Origin: Ampelocalamus luodianensis | Taxonomy: Eukaryota > Streptophyta > Magnoliopsida > Poales > Poaceae | Reading direction: 5' to 3' | Length of the DNA: 64,000 bases | Assembly: GCA_036346255.1 (NCBI GenBank) | Contig: CM070628.1 | Span: forward strand, 10,183,840 to 10,247,839 | Shown here: one piece after another, positions 59,613 to 64,000 of the stretch | Numbering within the stretch: position 1 is the stretch's first letter | Layout of the letters: each line of letters starts with the position of its first letter | The notes under the pieces: model-generated | The model's database searches: none | Seen by the model: only the letters and a program-made list of their open reading frames with translations | Told to the model about the DNA's origin: nothing | Position numbers and translations under genes: made by a program

Positions 59613-60506
59613 TAGGGCTGGAAAAATACCTCGAGGCTCGCGAGTCGGCTCGAATCAAGCTCAGCTCGAATCGGCTCGGGCTCACAATTGTTCAAGCCAA
59701 GCCAAGCCTTGCTTCTGGCTCACAATTTTTCAAGCCAAGCTCAAGCCACTCACGAGCGGCTCGCTTGGCTCGTTGCTTCCCTCTGTTATTTCTCCCGAGT
59801 CTTTGACTTCTAGTTCTTCCCCATTCTATTTTGTTGTCTCCCTCTATTAGTTCTTCCCCATTCCATTTCTTTTTCAATCCCTCCTCCACTCCTAATCTCT
59901 TTCCTTGCCTTATCCACATACCACCGGTCGAACATGCCTCAGAAGTCCACTCGCTGCCTCCCCCTCCTCCACTTGTAGCCTCCGCCTCCCCCAGCTCCAC
60001 CCGCCACCTCCCCCTCCCCCATCTCCACCCGCCGCCTCCGCCTCGCCTAGCTCCACCCACTTCGTCATGTCATACTCATACAGTTCAGTTTAATTGGTAT
60101 GATGAGTGTATATTCAAAGGCTTCTTCAGAAACCAAATGAGTATTATTGCTAGTAAAGGAAACAATGGCGAGAAACTTGACATAGAGAATTGATTGGCAA
60201 TAGCCTTTTAATGAACAACAAAAACTTGGCCACTTAAATGGATTCTTTGCTGGTGTTAAGCTCACTTTAGGCAACTGACAATGAACCTCTGTTAACTTTG
60301 TTTCTAGCTTTGCTTTATTGTTTATGATGATTAAATTATAAATTTAGGATGAATGATTCACATAATCACATTCTGCCTCTGTTTCTGGACTTGGGGGTCA
60401 CTGGTTTGAACGAGCTTTTCGAGCCGGCTCGAGTTTTTTTTCGAGCCGAGCCGAGCCTGAACAAGCCAAGCCGAGCCGAGTTGAGCTCGGCCCGTTTCCA
60501 GCCCTA
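59613..60506. mobile_element. Intact non-autonomous hAT element, CGAGC motifs
   Basis: 894 bp with perfect 12 bp terminal inverted repeats (TAGGGCTGGAAA / TTTCCAGCCCTA) and a perfect 8 bp duplication GTGGGAGA (59605-59612, 60507-60514). Subterminal DNA on both sides is packed with GGCTCG/CGAGCC/AAGCCAAGCC motifs. The core at 59880-60060 is a C-rich tract (CTCCACCCGCCGCC) that could be captured. There is no transposase. Fragments with the same motif type lie at about 1995-2190 and 2575-2750. Confidence 0.95.
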
Positions 60507-60514
60507 GTGGGAGA

Positions 60515-61790
60515 CCTGTGTGTGTGCTCAGCGGCGATTGCGAAGGGAACGGTAATGGACGCGGATGATATAATTTTTGCATAGAGAGGCCTCTCCTTCA
60601 TAGCTATTTGCAAAAGGAGGCACCTACTTAGATCTCTGTGTAACCGTTCGATCCTACTTTTGTTGTCCAGATTGAGGAAGGCTAAGGTGGAAGTGGTAAC
60701 ATTGCGAACTAAACTCTCTAGCAACATAAATTCACAATAAAACATCCCAAAATGGATCGCACAAAACTATCGCTATCAAAACTTTGGGTGCGATGATCGT
60801 TCGATCCAATATAGGCAGTGCAGATTAGGAAAGGCGAAGGTGGACCACATAACTTTGCGAAGAGATCCTGTTGTGGTGCAAATGTGCAACCTGGCCCCCC
60901 GAATTGGATCGCATATAAAATCTGTGATCCTTTTGGTTATGCACTGCCCGATCGTACATGAATGGCCCAGATACGATCGGAGGGGAAGCTAGCGGATGTA
61001 GTTTTCACATCAGTCCTTACAATTTCTTTGTATTGCTAAACTCTTTGTCACCACTACCAGTTTGCGCTTAGCACGCCCTCATGCCCTCCTTACTTGCTCA
61101 CCCTTTGTTCGAACAAATGCATTAGGCAGTCAGGCACCACCGTAGCGCACGCCGAGGCGGTATGGTGGTAAGTTTCCTATTACGTGCCTCCATGCCAAGG
61201 TTCTTTCCTCGTCTTCCCGCTGGTGCGCGTGTGCATGTCATGCGACACGGAGCAGGGCTCGCTGGCGCTCGCCGTGAGGCTCGTGCACGAGGGCTGTGGA
61301 GAAGTGGAGAGGTGGATGCGATAACATATGAGTGCATGCATCCAGCTCTGGACTTCCTTGCAAGCATGAGGCGTCGCGCTCGCTCTCTCGCCCAGCCTAC
61401 AAGCATGGCGTCTACTCTGGCCGCTGCTGGAGTTGCCCATGTCATCGCCTCCGCCATGGTCGAGTTTGGGCGTCTCATATGGAGACGGTCAAAACATAGA
61501 TCATGTGTGCGATTGTGCTACACTATTTACGCATTTCACGGCAATATTTGTGATCTACTGATGTGTCATCTGGTATAAATTAAAGTACTAATTGTGGATG
61601 CAATTAGCAAACAAACACACTGTTATGAACTTACGATGAACACGTGCTAACCACTAGTTGTTGTTACTTGATATATCATAAATTGATAAACCTATATAAT
61701 AAGGCACACACACTGACACGATGATACACATCAATATTGCAGCGCGAGCGCATGCACACACAAATTTATTCTTGTCTGATCGACGGACGA
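60515..61790. other. Region without a recognised gene
   Basis: It contains an imperfect direct repeat (CGTTCGATCC...AGATT.AGGAA.GGC.AAGGTGGA at about 60646-60690 and 60792-60845). A GC-rich part at 61140-61490 has open frames on both strands, none of which I recognise. Confidence 0.4.
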
Positions 61791-61799
61791 ACTCATGAA

Positions 61800-62040
61800 C
61801 CTAGGAGGGATATATCTTGGACGTCGCCTTGAAGGCAGCTCGTTGGCCTTGCTGGACGAGCTGCGGTACTTGCCGACGGCCATGTCCATGACAGCATTGA
61901 GGTGGCCCTAGGTGGCATCCATGGCCACCTCGGTGCCACGGGCCACCACCTCATGCTCCACCTAGGGAGCCCGACACATGCGCCTCGCTCTCGAACAGTG
62001 CAAGGACGCTGTTGAGCCGCGCCGGATGGAGCGTTGCTCG
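61800..62040 (-). pseudogene. Unrecognised gene fragment, minus strand
   Basis: The minus strand has codon-like GC3-rich sequence. One frame reads RLNSVLALFESEAHVSGSLG and, after a shift, VEHEVVARGTEVAMDAT, stop, GHLNAVMDMAVGKYRSSSSK. The uninterrupted reading is broken by at least one stop and one frame change. I do not recognise the family. It could be a gene fragment captured by a transposon. Confidence 0.4.
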
Positions 62041-62079
62041 AAGAGCGTGTCCATGTGTTCTCCCTTCACTCGTTCTGTA

Positions 62080-63225
62080 TATACTAGACTAGTAGGTTGT
62101 CCGTGCGTTGCGGCGGAATCCCAAAAGAGAATAATACATATAAGCATACGGGATCCTAAACCGCACAATAAATATCAATTTTCTTTCATACACATATAAA
62201 CACAAATATTAACTCCGTCTATTGCATCACCTGCTACTACTACAACTCAAAAATTAAAATTTTGAACTCGTAGATTGTTTACCTTTGAAAGTTGAAGTTG
62301 ATGCCAACTTCCCTCCCCAACGTGTTGCCCATTTCAAGCCATTATCACCCCCAAGGAAGACGGCTACGCGTCGACAACCACCTTTTTCTACCCTAAACCC
62401 AAGCCGCAACTTGGTTCTCACGGCCATTGGACTCTGCAGCCCTCGCCATGCACATCGCGACGAGGAGGTGGGAGGTTGGGTGAGGAAGCGGTGGCGGTGT
62501 CGCGGTGGTAAACTAGGCGGTGACGGCGCTGGGGAGGATTAGGATGAGGAGGACAAGGACAAGGTGCGATAAACTCGAGATAGTGGAGTGGTGAGGGAAT
62601 GACGCATTCATCTCTACCTCTTCCTAGGGCGCCATCGCTGCCTCCCTTCCTTTCCCTGGTGTCGCTGCTTCTCCTCCAAGGTACCACCGCCTCCTTTCCT
62701 CCCTTCCCTCTTGGTGCCTTCTCCCGTCCCCGGTGCCGCCTCCCCTCTCCTCTACCTCCTATCGCTAGCGCTACCTCCAATTGTCGCTGGCGCTATCGCT
62801 ACCTCCCTGCGCCGCCACCTCCCACCCTGCCTCCTACACAGTCGGATCACCCCATCTCCGTCCACTCCGCCATTGCACCCCACAGACTGAGTGTCGGAGG
62901 GGGTCAGGATCTCTGATGCACGAAGAGTCGCGACGTGAGGGGATAGGGCGTGAGACAGGAATGAGTGGAATAGTGACGAATTTCGGTGTGTGCATGTGAA
63001 GAAAAAGTGGCACATCAACGGTTTAGGTGGTTAGGCAGGAATGCATTCTGAGTCATGGTGGGATGGCAGAGTGAGACCTTGTTCCTGTCAGGTTGGGTCC
63101 ACATGATGGTGTGCCTCGACAAGGAATTGAGGAGGAGTAGGGGAGGCCAATCGCGTGCACGGGAGAAAGGACAATCGTTCCGCTGCGCGGGAGTATACTC
63201 CTTTTATTAGTTAAGATAAGATATG
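62080..63225. repeat. Repeat with CCGTGCGTTGCGGCGG-type end
   Basis: The left end ACTAGTAGGTTGTCCGTGCG followed by TTGCGGCGG resembles a repeat end seen often in plant genomes. The right end CCGCTGCGCGGGAGTATACT followed by CCTTTTATTAGTTAAG is a partial inverted match. GC-rich, gene-like sequence lies between (62290-62990) without a supported protein. I cannot assign a superfamily. Confidence 0.4.
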
Positions 63226-64000
63226 ATTGTGCATTATGTTGCGCCGGGTGAATTTCAGTAGAGTGGTCGGACGACAAAATACATTTAATAATGTGAAAAC
63301 ATCTTGGCATATATGAATAGATAGAAATAGTAATGAAACAAACAAGAAATGTCCAAGTCATAATAGCAAACTTCACATATTATGGAGGATATATACACAC
63401 CAGCAATAAAACAGTACCAAAAGCTTATTACTGAACTTATTTGCCACAGCCTCAATAAATCGTTGGATAGCACGGTACGTACAAAGAATAGAGACAATAT
63501 ATACATTGTAACGCTACCAAGCGATAACTTTGCATATAAGAATCATTCGATTTGAACAATTGGTGTGTAATACTATCGATGGTTTAGTATCAATCTTATG
63601 AATGAATGCTGGAGCTCTCTTGGAGCGAAACCACACAGAACAAGACATAGGAATTTTATACAGGTTCAAACCTTCTCCTGAGAGAATAATAACTCTACTC
63701 ATGTCTTTACTGTATTGATTGTGTTTACAACAAGGAGTCACTAAAGCTAGGGCTTAATGTTCTTGTCCCTCCCTTCTTGTATGTCCCCCGCTCCTCTGTC
63801 TACCGACTTTACTCCTTATATAATGCATGAAGGGGTGGCAGTTGTCTACATCAAGAGACACCTTGCCATTTGATGCAAAGCGCACGTTTAAGTGTAAAGC
63901 AAAACCACAACCCTCGCTTCCTTCACTGATATAGCACATTATGAAAAGGTATGAGTAACTCGAAAGGAATGTGGAGAAAATACTGTGGATGTGAATATGA
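63226..64000. other. Right edge, retroelement-like sequence
   Basis: No gene is seen. The part from about 63640 (TTTATACAGGTTCAAACCTT, then CTCCTGAGAGAATAATAACTC) is similar in style to LTR regions of grass gypsy elements, but the window ends before the structure can be judged. Confidence 0.3.

Overview
This is nuclear DNA from a grass (Poaceae). It holds two recognisable host genes in a dense field of nested transposable elements. The grass call rests on the spliced PHD-finger gene with GT/AG introns, the single-exon nepenthesin-type aspartic protease, LTR retrotransposons with tRNA-Met primer sites, PIF/Harbinger ends of the GGCCCTGTTTGG type, Stowaway-like MITEs, and a captured fragment of a grass-like RACK1 gene. 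I cannot name the species. No tRNA, rRNA or CRISPR array was seen.

Layout. 1-3.4 kb: short direct repeats, a ~555 bp tandem duplication and a LINE 3' tail. 3.4-20.1 kb: a nested block in an old element with GGGC...CAGCT ends. It contains a truncated Sirevirus-like copia element (4199-6899) and a complete Ty3/gypsy-type element (6954-19740) with ~5.1-5.2 kb LTRs, a GAGGA target duplication and only gag/protease remnants inside. 20.9-23.0 kb: an inverted relative of the Sirevirus-like LTR. 24.4-25.8 kb: a diverged second copy of the 0.8-3.4 kb segment. 26-33.9 kb: a decayed copia element on the minus strand whose right LTR end was split by a hAT element (32698-33755). 34.1-35.8 kb: a PIF/Harbinger element keeping only the transposase C terminus. 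36.4-36.9 kb: a foldback element between TA microsatellites.

Genes. The aspartic protease (38069-39396, plus) has a signal peptide and both catalytic motifs, but a one-base deletion near 39091 splits the frame. The minus-strand gene at 55936-40866 encodes a double PHD/extended-PHD chromatin reader of about 1,407 residues. I could assign 18 coding exons with consistent splice phases. It lacks an ATG at the apparent N terminus (GTG instead) and has a one-base frame break in exon 5. Its introns carry five hAT-type non-autonomous elements with 8 bp target duplications (one possibly holding a sixth) plus one Stowaway-like MITE. One hAT-type element carries a 5' piece of a RACK1 gene.

56.9-64 kb: a minus-strand gypsy-like solo LTR, an intact 894 bp non-autonomous hAT element, an unrecognised gene fragment and further repeats. 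The strongest theme is the set of hAT-type elements with different GC-rich subterminal motifs (AGGCG, CGAGC, CCGG, ACTAGTC). The two LTRs of the gypsy element differ by many one-base indels. Assembly error is therefore a live explanation for both broken genes.
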